Positions 52,026 through 62,908 of a stretch of 64,000 nt of DNA are shown one piece after another (position 1 is the stretch's first letter; each line of letters opens with the position of its first letter). The notes beneath the pieces are model-generated. The model searched no databases and was not told where the DNA came from. It saw nothing but the letters and a program-made list of their open reading frames with translations. Location: assembly GCA_038030265.1 (NCBI GenBank), contig CM075941.1:55467952-55531951 (forward strand), written 5' to 3'. This DNA is from Corythucha ciliata. Its lineage: Eukaryota; Arthropoda; Insecta; Hemiptera; Tingidae. The position numbers were made by a program, and so were the translations under genes.

Positions 52026-54454
52026 CTCACGCGCGCGTCTGATGCTTCTTGTAAATCACACCTTAATCGCTCGATCCATTACGTACAAAAAGGGTTTGTT
52101 CATCTCTCGCTTTCATCTTGAAACTAGCACTACCGATTTCGCGGACGTACTCTCTACCATTGAATTGAGTCAAGAAGCGGGTGTTTTCAAACTGAACACG
52201 AAACACGATTCGATAGATGAGAAGGATTTTGAGAAGATCTGCTCCGATCCGAATTTATGGCCTCACACGGGTGTCTCCTCGCGGAATCTTGGTCCATTTC
52301 ACCTCCGAAGTTGCCTTCGCAGCCGACAGCTGACCCCCCCCCCCCCACTGAGTTCGCATGAATGACTATCAAATAAAACCGTAAGCCATTGTACCTCAAA
52401 CTTGACCTTAATTCATTCCAACATGCAAAGCCTTTCGAACAAATTACTTGAACTGAAGCTGAGCTTGTCTTGGAAATCTCTGCAACACGCATTTTGAATC
52501 CAGAGCTCTTAGTTACTGTGGTCTACCGACCGCCGGTTTCTCCTTTTCGTCAGTTTATGAGCATTTTCGCCGAACTCCTCTCCGCTTTAACGAATTTTAA
52601 CGCTCATACTGTCATCCTCGGTGACTTCAACATCCACTTTGAGAATCTTGAGGACAGAGAGTGCTTGTATTTCTAAGCGTTGATCAATAGCTTTGGTTTT
52701 AGAGCAACGGTCTCCGAATACACGAGGGTCAGTCCGACTGGAAAGAGTTCCAACTTGGACAACGTGATAACAAATATCCACAACAACTGGTTCGACGTAA
52801 AAAGGTGTGAACATACTTTTTCTGATCATTTCGCCCAAGAAATCGTGGTTCGCAGCCCGTCGCCTCAATTGCACGGTAGGACACCTCTCGGTCAAAGACG
52901 TCAGTCTCAAGATCGGAATCTTCTGCATCTACGGTCTCTCCTGCCTGGACTTTGGTTTCCCATTTACAGTCTGGTTTCCTCCAACGAAGCGGCTCAACTG
53001 TTTATCGATGTTTTTATTAGCATTAGCGACGCGGCTTGCCCCTGGGCTTTAATTACAGCTTAAACAGCAGACTCGACACAAGTGGTTTACTGCAGATCTC
53101 AGAAGAATGCGAGACCACTATAATGTCTCTTTTACACAGGTCACGTTTCGTTGCTGACCCTCCCTCTGGTACTCGAGAGTCCTTTGTCTCAGCGCGAGGA
53201 AGGAGTATCGATCCTCTTTGAAAGCCGCCAAGATCAGTTTCAATGGCAATCTTATTGAGTCTTCAGCCAATAGGACAAAAGCAGCTTGGAAAGTGGTACA
53301 AACTGAGATAAAAAGCCCAATCCTCGGCACACCTCGCGTCTGCCCTGAAGGGGAGAAGCTCACCGCCCACGGTTTCAACAATTTTTTTTATTAAGGCAGC
53401 AGCTGAATGCATTGAAAAACTTCAAAAATCTCAGTTTCATTTTAAGGACTTCATGCCGATGCCGCCTCCAGTTTCACGGAGGTCACTGTGCAAGAAGTTT
53501 TCGAAACTATCAAGGCTTTGAAGAGGGTTCATTCCCATGACTTTTATGGGTTGACAGCACAAAAAATGCTGTCTTGCGCGGATATCGTGGCTGAGCCTCT
53601 GTCACGCACCTATTCAATTCCTTTCTTCGCGATGGCGCCTTTCCGGATGTTCTCAAGATTTCAAGAGTAGTTCCGATTCACAAAAAGGGCTCGGCGGAGT
53701 ACTCAAATTATCTGCCCATTTCAGTCATTCCAATTTTCACCAAGGTTTTTGAAGCCCTCCTCGCAAAGCAACTAGTCCAGTACTTCGAAAGTAACAATTT
53801 ATTCAGTGAATCTCAATTCGGGTTCCGGTCGGGTAGATTCACAACCAAGGTCACGACTTCCATCCTTCAAGAATGCTTGAAGAGCCTCGAGCGCCAGGAC
53901 GTGACTGCACTTCGGCTGTTTGGCTTGACCAAAGCGCTCGATTCTCTCCGCCAAATTTTCACATTACGGGTTGGACTATGCAGCGGTACGAATCTTGAAA
54001 TCGTTGATTACGGGATGGAGGCAATGTGTCTCTTTTAACGGCCTCGTTTCTACCCTGGAATCAAATCTTGATTTGGGAGTGAAACAGGGTTCAATCATTG
54101 GACCACTCCTGTTTCTAACCTGTATTAACGACCTTCCGAACCTCTTCCTTGATCCGTACTCGTTTGCCTGCCTCTATGCAGATGACGTCACCCTTCTGTG
54201 CTCTGCTCCGTCCGTAGGCAAGCTTTTCAATCGCCTTCCGTCCAGACTCAGGTCTTTCCCAGCGAAGCGTTTTCGTACGGAGCTGAAGGGACAACTTCTC
54301 GATTTAGCACCGTATTCGATTTTCGATTTCGAAAACACATGATAGTAGGTGCCTATTTAATGGTTTACGTCCCCAATTTATGTCTTTTTATGACGTTTTT
54401 ATACATTTTATAATGTTTTGGCAAAAATAAAGTTATGTTATGTTATGTTCGTTA
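52026..54454 (+). pseudogene. LINE-D right copy
   Basis: Flanked by GATAACTG (52018-52025 and 54455-54462), the same duplication as in the left arm, so the LINE was already present before the arms separated. Order: ORF1/linker block (52042-52300), endonuclease (VTVVYRPP, HTVILGDFNIHFENLE, TFSDHFAQE), degenerate pre-RT, RT from about 53690 (SQFGFRSGRFTTKVTTS; VKQGSIIGPLLFLTCINDL; catalytic CLYADDVTLLCSA), a ~300-bp deletion near 54210, and the end PYSIFDFENT. The tail is TTATG repeated (54432-54448). It is broken in many places. Clade undetermined; the ORF1/EN style suggests the CR1-like group. Confidence 0.85.
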
Positions 54455-54700
54455 GATAACTGACATCAGTATCGAAATATGACTAACACGTGTTAGTGTC
54501 GTGGAGCAGAACACCTTTTTAACATTAGCCTGTAGTGATGTTGACAACATTACGTCCTCATGGTGAAAATATGCCATAACCATAACACATTGTCAAACAC
54601 GTGTTGAAAACCTGCCCGAAACATTGCAAAATTCATGAAAATGTGACCAATAACAATGATTATCAGTAAATCTGGTTTCCCCGACCACTGGAATCGGCCC
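54455..54700. mobile_element. TIR-element half flanking LINE-D, right arm
   Basis: Counterpart of 31884-32063: ...aacacgtgttagtgtcgtgg...caccatga... It contains 25 bp near 54470-54500 (tcgaaatatgactaacacg) missing from the left copy, and lacks the CCCTAGTAGCAA end because 31627-31883 is deleted here. Confidence 0.55.
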
Positions 54701-55396
54701 CTTTGTAGAGTGCCTCGCTCATCAATTTCAGTCAAAAACGCGCCCAACGGTGGGTTGAAAAGAGAGTGAAAATTTACAATTTGGATGGATACCCGCGCAG
54801 TGTTCGTCATTTTATGATAAAGATGAAGTTTAAGGAGGGCATGGAAAGGATATTACTCGCACTTTAAGTGCACTATACGTGCGCTTATGGATGAGTTGTT
54901 GGGGGGGGGGGGGTGGAGACGTTGAATGTTTTAACCGTCTAAACACTGCTCCCCTTCAACCATTCACATCTATAATGAACGGAGGGGTTTTCTATGTAAA
55001 TTCAAAGCTATAGAGAGAGAGAATGGCATAATTAAGTGAAATGAGAAAACTAAAGCGGTGATAGACTTGTGAAGGGGTGAGAGGGAGGGATCCCCAAACA
55101 AACAAGAACCCACTCCCCCCCCCACCCGATCGATTTAAATTCATTAAAAAGGAGAATTTCACATTAATTCCACAACAACAAAAGCTCGAAGCGTATAGAG
55201 GAAAGCGTATTAAAGCTATTTCGACCGCTTTAAAGGATGATTTCATTGAACAAAAAAGAGTAGTTTGAAGATGCATTGTCATTAAATTGAGTTGATTGAA
55301 ACGCACTAACTCCCCCCTCCCACCCCCTTCATTCTTTGTTTCAGTCGTCAACTTTATTTTAAGGCACCGGCTAAAAACGACACACACACGTGAAAA

Positions 55397-56258
55397 ATGG
55401 CCGAGGGAAATTCTTCGTCTGATCCATCCGCGTCTCACAGGGCTCTTTTCATCTTCAAAGAGGACAATCCAGTCAGGAGGAAAGCCAAAGCGATTGTCAC
55501 GTGGTCGTATCCTTAAGAAATGAAAAATTTTGTGAAAAAGGGTTATAAGGTGTCCCCTCCCCCACCTTGCCTTAGTTTTGATTGTTTTTTCATTGGAGAA
55601 ATGTGGTTTTCCTTATTTTCCACGAATCAGACCTTTCGAGTACATCATTTTAGTCATCATCATAGTCAACTGTATTATCCTGGGCTTTGGATTGTATCTG
55701 CCTGAAGAAAATGAAACGGCTCAACTGTTGGTCCGTATAACAAAGTCTTCTTTTTTTTCGCGACATTTTTAATTAATTTTTTTTATTCTCGACGCAGGAA
55801 AAAACTGAAATTTACTTTCTCATCATTTTCATCCTTGAAATGTTACTCAAAGTGACGGCATTCGGTTTTGCTCTTCACCCAGGCTCGTACCTGCGTAATC
55901 CTTGGAATTTGATAGATTTCTTTGTCATCATTATCGGGTAAAGTACTTTCCCTTGACGAATTTAAATTAACGAAAAATATAAACAGTAATACGAAATTTA
56001 AAACTATTTAAATTCAGAGTTGAACACTCCTTCCTTCACAACTTGTAAGTAGAAGAGTGAACAAATGAGTGTTGTTTTGAGCGTGTTTTAATTGTGTTTT
56101 CTAGTGTTTTATATCAGCCAACAGGACTATAGCAAGCCCTTTTTTTTTGTTTTACAGCATACTATCATTCTTCCCTCTAAACGTCGAACTGAGCATTCTT
56201 CGAATGCTTCGAGTGTTCCGTCTTCTACGGCTGCTGCGTCTCATTAAACTCTTGCGCA
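55397..56258 (+). CDS. Voltage-gated Ca2+ channel alpha-1-like, exons 1-4 (right copy)
   Basis: Exons 55397-55506, 55631-55730, 55798-55937, 56158-56258; introns of 124, 67 and 220 bp. Same 150 residues as the left copy. ATG sits in aaaaATGGCC, a good animal initiation context, and the first residues MAEGNSSSDPSASH are hydrophilic, as for a cytoplasmic N-terminus. S1 about residues 39-58, S2 74-94, S3 109-124, S4 127-150. Donor after exon 2 is gtccgt, weak but GT; all acceptors end in AG. After exon 4 the expected pore and later domains do not follow: a hAT element begins at 56571. This copy is therefore a 5' fragment. A sodium-channel domain was considered and fits less well. Confidence 0.85.
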
Positions 56259-57702
56259 GTGAGTCACTTTTCTCATTACTCCCCCCCCCCTACCACCCAT
56301 ACCCGACCAAAACTAAACCACAGCTACAACGAACCTTTCACTGATAAGGTCCTAAAAAAATCAATTTCGTGGAATCGACTTTGAGTAGATTATCTAAACG
56401 GCCAATTTCCAGGGGTCGTTCCCATATTTAAAAAAAAAAAAAAAAAAACAATTTATGGTTTCGCTCATGCAAAAATCAAATTTTACGATCTTGGATTCTT
56501 CGGAAGGGTTTTTTGGCCGGGACCGAAGCATTTTCCATCGGATAAGCTCGTAAGTCCGATTAACTCTCTCCAGTGCCGGCTCGTGGGTCCAAATGTCAGT
56601 GAAGTTATGGCTATATATAAATATAATATCACAAAATATCCACGAGACAAATCAGGAAGATTAAATATTTTTATAAGTAAAGATATTCAAGTTAATATGA
56701 ATCTTTTTTTGGGACAATGTTGTGGAATGGGCCGGCAACAAGTTAGTACCACAAAAACAAAGGTAACATGTCTCTGCTTTTATTTTATGTAATCTAGTGG
56801 AGAGACAAATCTTTGTTTTTTTGGTACCAGTTGAAATTCATGCCACAAGAGATTTGTTAACTAACTCGGTGCTCAGGAACGCTTTTCCTCCAAAGACGTT
56901 TTGTAGTCGTCAAGCCTGAGGCTTGAGAAATTAAACAGATAAGGATTTGATGATATGAATAAGGAAATACAAAAACGGATATTATTCGTTTGACGGCGAG
57001 ATTTACGGGGATTTAACCCTCGCCAGTGATCTTGCTGCTTTCAAGTCTTCATTGTGCGCTTACGCAGATTTTAATCTGGCGCCAGAGGCTCTTCGACTTG
57101 AAATGTAAAACGATTTGAAATAAATATTTGATTACCGCAATTATGGATCAAGTAGGTTTAATAAGGATCCGGGAATTTAAAAAACATGGACAAAATGGGC
57201 AATCATGATTATCCTGGTTTATCTGCAATAAATAAAATACAACAATTTTCATCGCTATTTTAGTAACGTAGAGTGCGTGAAAGTGGAGGATTTTTTTTTT
57301 TTTTTTTTTTTAATTAATTTTAACCAGTGGTGGAGAAATCTTTTATAGACGTCAGAGGATTCTCTCTGGGAGTGTGGGACTTAGTGTCCTCCTAAAAGCC
57401 GCACAAATACTTCCTGGAGTCTACTCATACCCACTAAAACTCCACCCCTGGGCGCTAGGCATTTCCATTAACTGCAAAATCGGGTGACCGCAATGGGTTT
57501 AAGTGAAATGTTCAAAAATGAATGGGGAAGGGAAATGGAAGGAATCCGTTGAGAATTATGTATTGAAATTATTGATCGAACAAAAATTAGTGAGCAAAGG
57601 GAAATAAATAAAGCTGCAAAAATGCAAGTTATTAGGCTGCGCATGTTTAGGCGCACACTTATTTTGTCAAAGTTAAAAACAAAAATACAACTATTATCGA
57701 AT

Positions 57703-59879
57703 CTAATTTTTGAACACGAGATCTATTCTTCGATTTTTAAGGGCAGCAAATTTATCTGTGATGTCATCGTAGAAATTCTTAGTTTGCGCCAAATGCTTAA
57801 GGAGTTCTTTTTGAATTGAAATATTGGCTAGGGAAGATAATCTTTCTTGGGACATGGAATTTCTTAAGTAAGTCTTGATACGTTTAAGGCAAGAGAAACT
57901 TCTTTCTGCCGAAGCCGTGGTGGATGGGATTGCGTATACAAGGCTAAATAATCTGTAAGCCTCGGTCAATACCTCTTTGTCCTCGTGCAATTTTTTGACT
58001 AGTTCTTGCAGAGGCATATTTTGGTAACTTTTATCTGCGTATACTAAACTAAGTTCAGTCTTGAGTCGCTGAAATTTAGGGAATATTTTCCCATAAGTAA
58101 GCTGCAAATTTTCTAAAGCACTCGTGGGAAATTTCGAAGAATATTTGGCAAATTTTGAGGAATCCGCGAGGCAAACAAAGGTTAATTTTTCACAGTCCTG
58201 GAACCTCGTGTCCATTTCGGTCAGGACGTGGTCAATTATTTCATAAAATAACATTTTGTGTTTACACTTAATTTCATCTGCATTCAGCTTTGAATACTGC
58301 CGCTTTACTCTACTTACTTCCGTCATGGAACTCACCCTGGTAAATATTTCTTCAAAATATTTGTCGTCTCTTTTTTGGTTAATTATGTTTCGAGTCGCTT
58401 TTATTTGCGAAAAACAGTACGTTAAGTCCAGAGATCTTTTTTGAAGTAAATCAAAAAGAGTATCAGTATGACTAAAGAGGTCATTGAACACTACCGCTAA
58501 GAACGTAAACTCAAAATCGTTCATGTCATTCAGAAATCCCTTGGCCAGTTGGATGGATTTGTTATCCATTTTCTCACTCAAAGTGATGAACTCGAAGACC
58601 TCTTTCAATTTTTCCCAGTCATTTACAATAACGTCAATCAATTTAGAGTTGGATGACTATCGAGTATCGGTCACGGTAGGTATCCGTCTTCCGGAAGTGG
58701 AAGTAAGGGCGTACGATCGTTTTACGGATTGGTGGAAAAAGGAAGGAATTCCGTGTAGGCTCGCAAAGAAAATTCGGCAAGAGGAAATTTTACTAAAACT
58801 TTGCTGGAGAACAAGATTCAGACGGTGGGCAAGGCAGTGGATGAAAACAGCAAACTGAGCCTTTTCTTTGAATTTTTGCTGAAGCCCGTTAAGATGGCCA
58901 GCCATTACACTCGCCCCGTCATAGCACTGACCAATTAATTTATTTTCGTAGTCGAATTTTTCTAAAATACTGGCAAGGACATTGTACAAAGATTCAGACG
59001 TTCTGTTGCTACTGACGTCATGGAACCAAGAAAACGTTCGACCAAGTCACCTTCAGAATTGACAAATCTTACTAGTAAGGAGCACTGCGAGATCTGCGTT
59101 ATGTCAGTTGTGTCATCAACTTGAATTGAATAAAACCCACTACTATTTATTTCCCGAGATACATGTTCGTTTATGTAATCAGAAACACATTCAATTAGTT
59201 CGTTTTGAATAATTTTGGAATCCCCTGAAAAAACGGTTTTTATTTTTTCATACTGGGCCTGAATGTTGGACGGGCTATTCGATAAAAGCAATGCCAGCAA
59301 TTCTTTAAAATTTCCTCGGTTTATCGACCGATGACTTTCATCGTCCCCTCGAAAAGCCAATTCCTGTCTTGACAGAAATACGACAGAGTCAATTACTCTC
59401 TTGAAAAATTCGCGATTGAGACGCACTTTTTCGTTATACTACGCCTTGAAAACACGCGCATTCTCTTTCAACGCGTCTTCAATTGTGTTCTGGTTTTTTG
59501 AAAACGTTTTGAACATCAGGGAAGCCTTTAAATGCTCAGCGGAATCTTCGTGAATTTTCATGGCCCGGTTTATATTTATTAAACAGCAAAAACCCTCCTT
59601 GTTCCAAGTTCCGGCCTTACCTGTTGAAAATAACAGGCAGGGCCAACAAAACAGTTTTTTAAGGTAATGGCTGCTGCAAAGCCAAGGGTGGCTTGTATAC
59701 CACGCTGATTTAAAATGTAAGTTGTAGTACTTACCTGTCTTCGGGTCTTTTCTGGAAGTCATAATCCCGAGAGTACTCGTTGGCCGTCCTGTCAGCAAAA
59801 TATCCTTTTTGTCGACATCTTGATGTCGACAAAAAGGAGTTTGTAGCAGGACGAGCACAACGTCGTGCACCGGATTCAT
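57703..59879 (-). pseudogene. hAT transposase, ZMYM1-like
   Basis: About 720 residues from ATG 59879. N-terminal TTF-type zinc finger region (YNLHFKSAWYTSHPWL; LFCWPCLLFSTGKAG), then the DUF4371-like RNase-H-fold part (GFYSIQVDDTTDIT with the first catalytic Asp), GQCYDGASVMAG with the second Asp, HCLAHRLNLVL, and the C-terminal dimerisation domain (IPSTTASAERSFSCLKRIKTYLRN). Damage: an in-frame TAG at 59439, a frame change near 58985, and an in-frame TAG at 58657. The order and length are normal, so the gene decayed recently. Cut-and-paste transposition is the family role. A perfect 16-bp-arm hairpin lies in the N-terminal codons (59804-59837). Confidence 0.92.
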
Positions 59880-60339
59880 GACTTTAATTTAATATTAATA
59901 TTAATTGAATAACGTAATAAACATTTGTTATGACAAAAAAAAAATTAATACAATGACCAACAAAATTCGATTTTTCAACCCAACAGTATCACGCTGAAAA
60001 AAGGAAAAACGCCTGAACGCACCCGGCTAACTGGAATGGGCTTAGTGCAAAGTTTAAAATGAGAGCGCTCTAGGTTTCAAACTGTGCGATTCTTGTTCCG
60101 ACTTTCTCTTCACTTTTCATGGTATTCGAAGTGAAAATGCGTGAGTCGCTTTGTAATTTCCCGTTTTTTAACTGTAAAATTAATGAGATGGCCTCTCAAG
60201 ATTTTTGCCAACTTTTAAGGTACATAAATTTTATGAAAAATTTTTTTGAAGTCACACGTGTAGCTAGAAGAGACACGAAAAAATTAATTCTTGGCCCATC
60301 GACGTCCTATGCGACGTCCTATGTGTGCACCGAACTTAA

Positions 60340-60532
60340 GCATGACCCCCCTCTCCCCACGGGATTTTGATTCCATTCTTCCGGGAAAAGAAACCGGAAA
60401 TATCAGGAAAAGTGGCTCCTATATGTTTTCCTTTTTCACTGGTGGTGTGCAATCCCCCCCCCCCCCCCGGTAAGAGAACATTTTAGTTTTATCCCCCCTC
60501 TATTCATAAAATGCTGGATCCGCCACTGGACC
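60340..60532. mobile_element. CAGTGGCGGATC-family fragment
   Basis: Copy of 49862-50056 ending in GGATCCGCCACTG. A C-run of 15 (60454-60468) interrupts it. No left terminus found nearby. Confidence 0.6.
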
Positions 60533-61039
60533 TGGGATTGGTATTATGCATTTCTAGCTGTGCGTTTTAGAAATTTAACAAAGGGCTAGTATAAGATGTC
60601 AAACATGATTTATTTTGAAATGTAAAGAACGAGAAACGCGAAGATTTTTGCAATTAAAAATAGGTGTATTAGGCTGCATAGGTACACATTAATTAAAATA
60701 TGTACGTTTCCATAGGCTTATTATTATTAATCAGTGGGCCCCGCACCCGGCCGGCCATGTCGAGTCCGCCAAAGTCAATGCCCTTATTACAGGGTTAAAT
60801 AATGTCATCTCAAAGAGTTTTTGAAGAAAATGAAAGTTTAATTATTTCTTTAAATTCCATTATTGTTTCCTGACACCCTTCTTTTCCAAAGGCTATAAAT
60901 AGGAAGAGGAGAACTATGTGCATTATGCACGCCCAAGTGCATTTGCCCCCCCCCCAATTTTTTAAAATTCTGAACCAATCTGTGGGCATGTAGAATAAGA
61001 ACGTCGGCAAATCAAAGTTTTCTGCCACATGTACTCTTT

Positions 61040-61359
61040 TTTCTTCTCTAACGAGAACAGAGACCTGTTAGCTCCGCCCTTCTGCCACTCTGCGGGAATA
61101 AGCCAGCAGTTTTTGAGTGTAAGTGGAAAACCATTGAAGAAGGGGGGACGAGAGTTTCAGCTAGTGCATTCCTGCTAGAAAATACATAAAGTGCTTGAGT
61201 AGAAAAATTACTGAATTGCTCTAACTGGCTTTTCCTGTTGACGGCCAGGATCCACTTCACCCGGTCTCTCTTTTTCGTAAGGTTTATTGGGAAAACCGTA
61301 AATTGTAGGCCTTTATATTTATCAGGCGAATTAATGTAACCCACAACACAGCACTGCAC
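61040..61359 (-). pseudogene. Degenerate THAP-like sequence
   Basis: MQCCVVGYINSPDKYKGLQF then VFPINLTKKRDRVKWIL resembles a THAP domain start: Cys pair (second Cys changed to Tyr), the F-x-x-F/P turn and the Trp. The later Cys and His ligands are not seen (LYVFSSRNA). It may be the relic of a transposase or a host exon. Low certainty. Confidence 0.35.
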
Positions 61360-62102
61360 CGTTTTAATTGAAGGAAAAGCTTGAAAGCGTCCTTTAAACG
61401 AGAGTCAGAGCACGTTCTTCGTAGGGATTCAATAGAGGAGAGTGAACTGAAGTTAGAACAAGTATTGCGCTAGTCTGCCGCTAGTCTGCAGGACTGTCAC
61501 TTTGCACTAAGCCCATTGCCAAGGTTAGCCAAGGTCTCTGATAGGAGCTTGGAGGAGTTTTTTCGCTGACCGATCGGGTGACGGTGAAGTTAAAGAGAGA
61601 GGGAGGGGAATTCTTCGTCTTCGTCGGGTACAGGAGAAGAAAAGAGAATGATGTGATGTGACAGGGGCCTTATAAAATCGCTTCATTGCCCCACTACCTT
61701 CAACTCATCAGAGCCTACGTCTTGTCCTTTGCGTCTTGTCCACGTTCACCCTGTTGTCATTGGCAACGTAAAGGCATAAAGTGAGAAACCGGTATCACAA
61801 CAGCTCGAAACTCGCCTCGCCGCCTTCTTGGTTTCTCCTCTGGCTCACTGCGTTATTTTATTATTCAGTAGTCTATTTCCACTGGGAGCCACTAGAACGC
61901 GCTTAGTTTCTTGACAAAACGAAACTGGAAAAAGTTGAGATCATCCATGGCTCGAAGCCGAGTTTGATAAATTAAAAAAGTGATTTTGAAAAAAAAAAGT
62001 CAGGGGAAAATTAATATTTTTTAAAATTATTTTTATTTATTTATATCCTGGAAATTTAGGTGAAGTGGCACTTCACTAACTTCACCTGAATAGCCGGCAC
62101 TG

Positions 62103-62447
62103 CGTTTTGGACAAGAATTTTTGAAATATGTTGGTCAGTTGTGTTGGAAATGTGTCAGATAGATAATTTCTGAAATATTTCAAATTATTGGTGTTTGAAA
62201 TATTTCAGACAACTTTCACTTGCAATGATTGCATTAGACACGTTGTTATGTTTCCAATATATTTCAGAAATATGGGCTTGCTACTAGGGTATTAACGTGC
62301 ATTCAGGCATCCTACTTTTGTGTCCTACATTTCGTCAAAATCGTCCTACTGTTGTCCTACTTTTTCGTACCAGGCGTCCTCGGAAACCACTTTTACGTCC
62401 GGTCACCCTACTTTTAAGCCTTTGATGGCGCTGGCAAAAAGGTTGAC
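62103..62447. other. Spacer with two transposon-end relics
   Basis: 62249-62289 ends in TTGCTACTAGGG, a member of the CCCTAGTAGCAA terminus family, and includes several gaaatatttcag palindromes. 62295-62410 has four repeats of tcctac-tttt and ends in ggtcaccctac, like 29708-29725. Confidence 0.45.
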
Positions 62448-62908
62448 GACGCGAGTACACCCAGCGGGCGGAAATTTAGGGGGGGTGGTACCACCACGCA
62501 CTATGACGCGAGTACACCCGAACAAATTTTATCGTTTTCTATTTTATTTTTTAGTGAAAGTACCTAATAACTTTAAAAGTAATAAAATGAAAGAAGAGAA
62601 AAGGACTGAGTGTATTATAGACAGACATGAAATTGACCATTTCACGATTATCGTTTGTAGTCCCCTTTTGGACAAATGTGGCTTCCGGAATCCTTGCCAT
62701 TTTGCGGTTTCTTTTGCTTTGTATTCTCGATTGTTTTATAAGGTTGAAAATTGCTGGTTGAAACCGGCCCCTCAATAATTTGTTTTTTTTGTTTTTTTTA
62801 CGTGACGTCAACATCTCTCCTTTTCCTGTGGGGGATCCTAAGTTACAGTTTTACCTACATACTGACTGTTCCTCTGGTGTACTGAGGTACTCTGGGTGTA
62901 CTCGCGTC
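62448..62908. repeat. Inverted repeat GACGCGAGTACACCCAG
   Basis: Exact 17-bp inverted ends 461 bp apart (62448-62464 and 62892-62908). A further direct copy, GACGCGAGTACACCC, lies at 62505-62519, and shorter GTGTACT words recur to 62960. The interior is AT-rich and non-coding. A small DNA element is possible. Confidence 0.5.

Larger units (their letters stand above)
51863..56570. repeat. Right arm of the large inverted duplication
   Basis: Inverted copy of 29366-39263 without gypsy-2. It starts ACAGTTTACCAGG and ends ...TTAACTCTCTC, where a hAT terminus begins at 56571. Three stretches of the left arm are deleted here. Exons and introns of the channel gene appear almost unchanged. Confidence 0.9.
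56571..62102. mobile_element. Large hAT element (ZMYM-type transposase)
   Basis: CAGTGCCGGCT at 56571 and AGCCGGCACTG ending at 62102 are exact 11-bp inverted ends around a hAT transposase gene on the minus strand. The flanking octamers (actctctc and cgttttgg) do not match, so the ends may come from a rearranged insertion. The right end is not followed by the continuation of the left arm. Inside are also a CAGTGGCGGATC-family remnant (60340-60532) and a THAP-like relic (61040-61359). Confidence 0.65.

Noticed and set aside
55397..56258. Voltage-gated sodium channel domain
   Set aside because: The W-x-PFEY start of S1 and the LRN-WN-(L/I)-DF block fit calcium channel alpha-1 domain I better; no sodium-channel-specific motif seen.
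60119..60370. Short plus-strand frame near the hAT element
   Set aside because: No motif, and its 3' part enters the CAGTGGCGGATC-family repeat.
62320..62778. 153-codon plus-strand frame
   Set aside because: Crosses transposon-end relics and AT-rich filler; composition and sequence resemble no protein.
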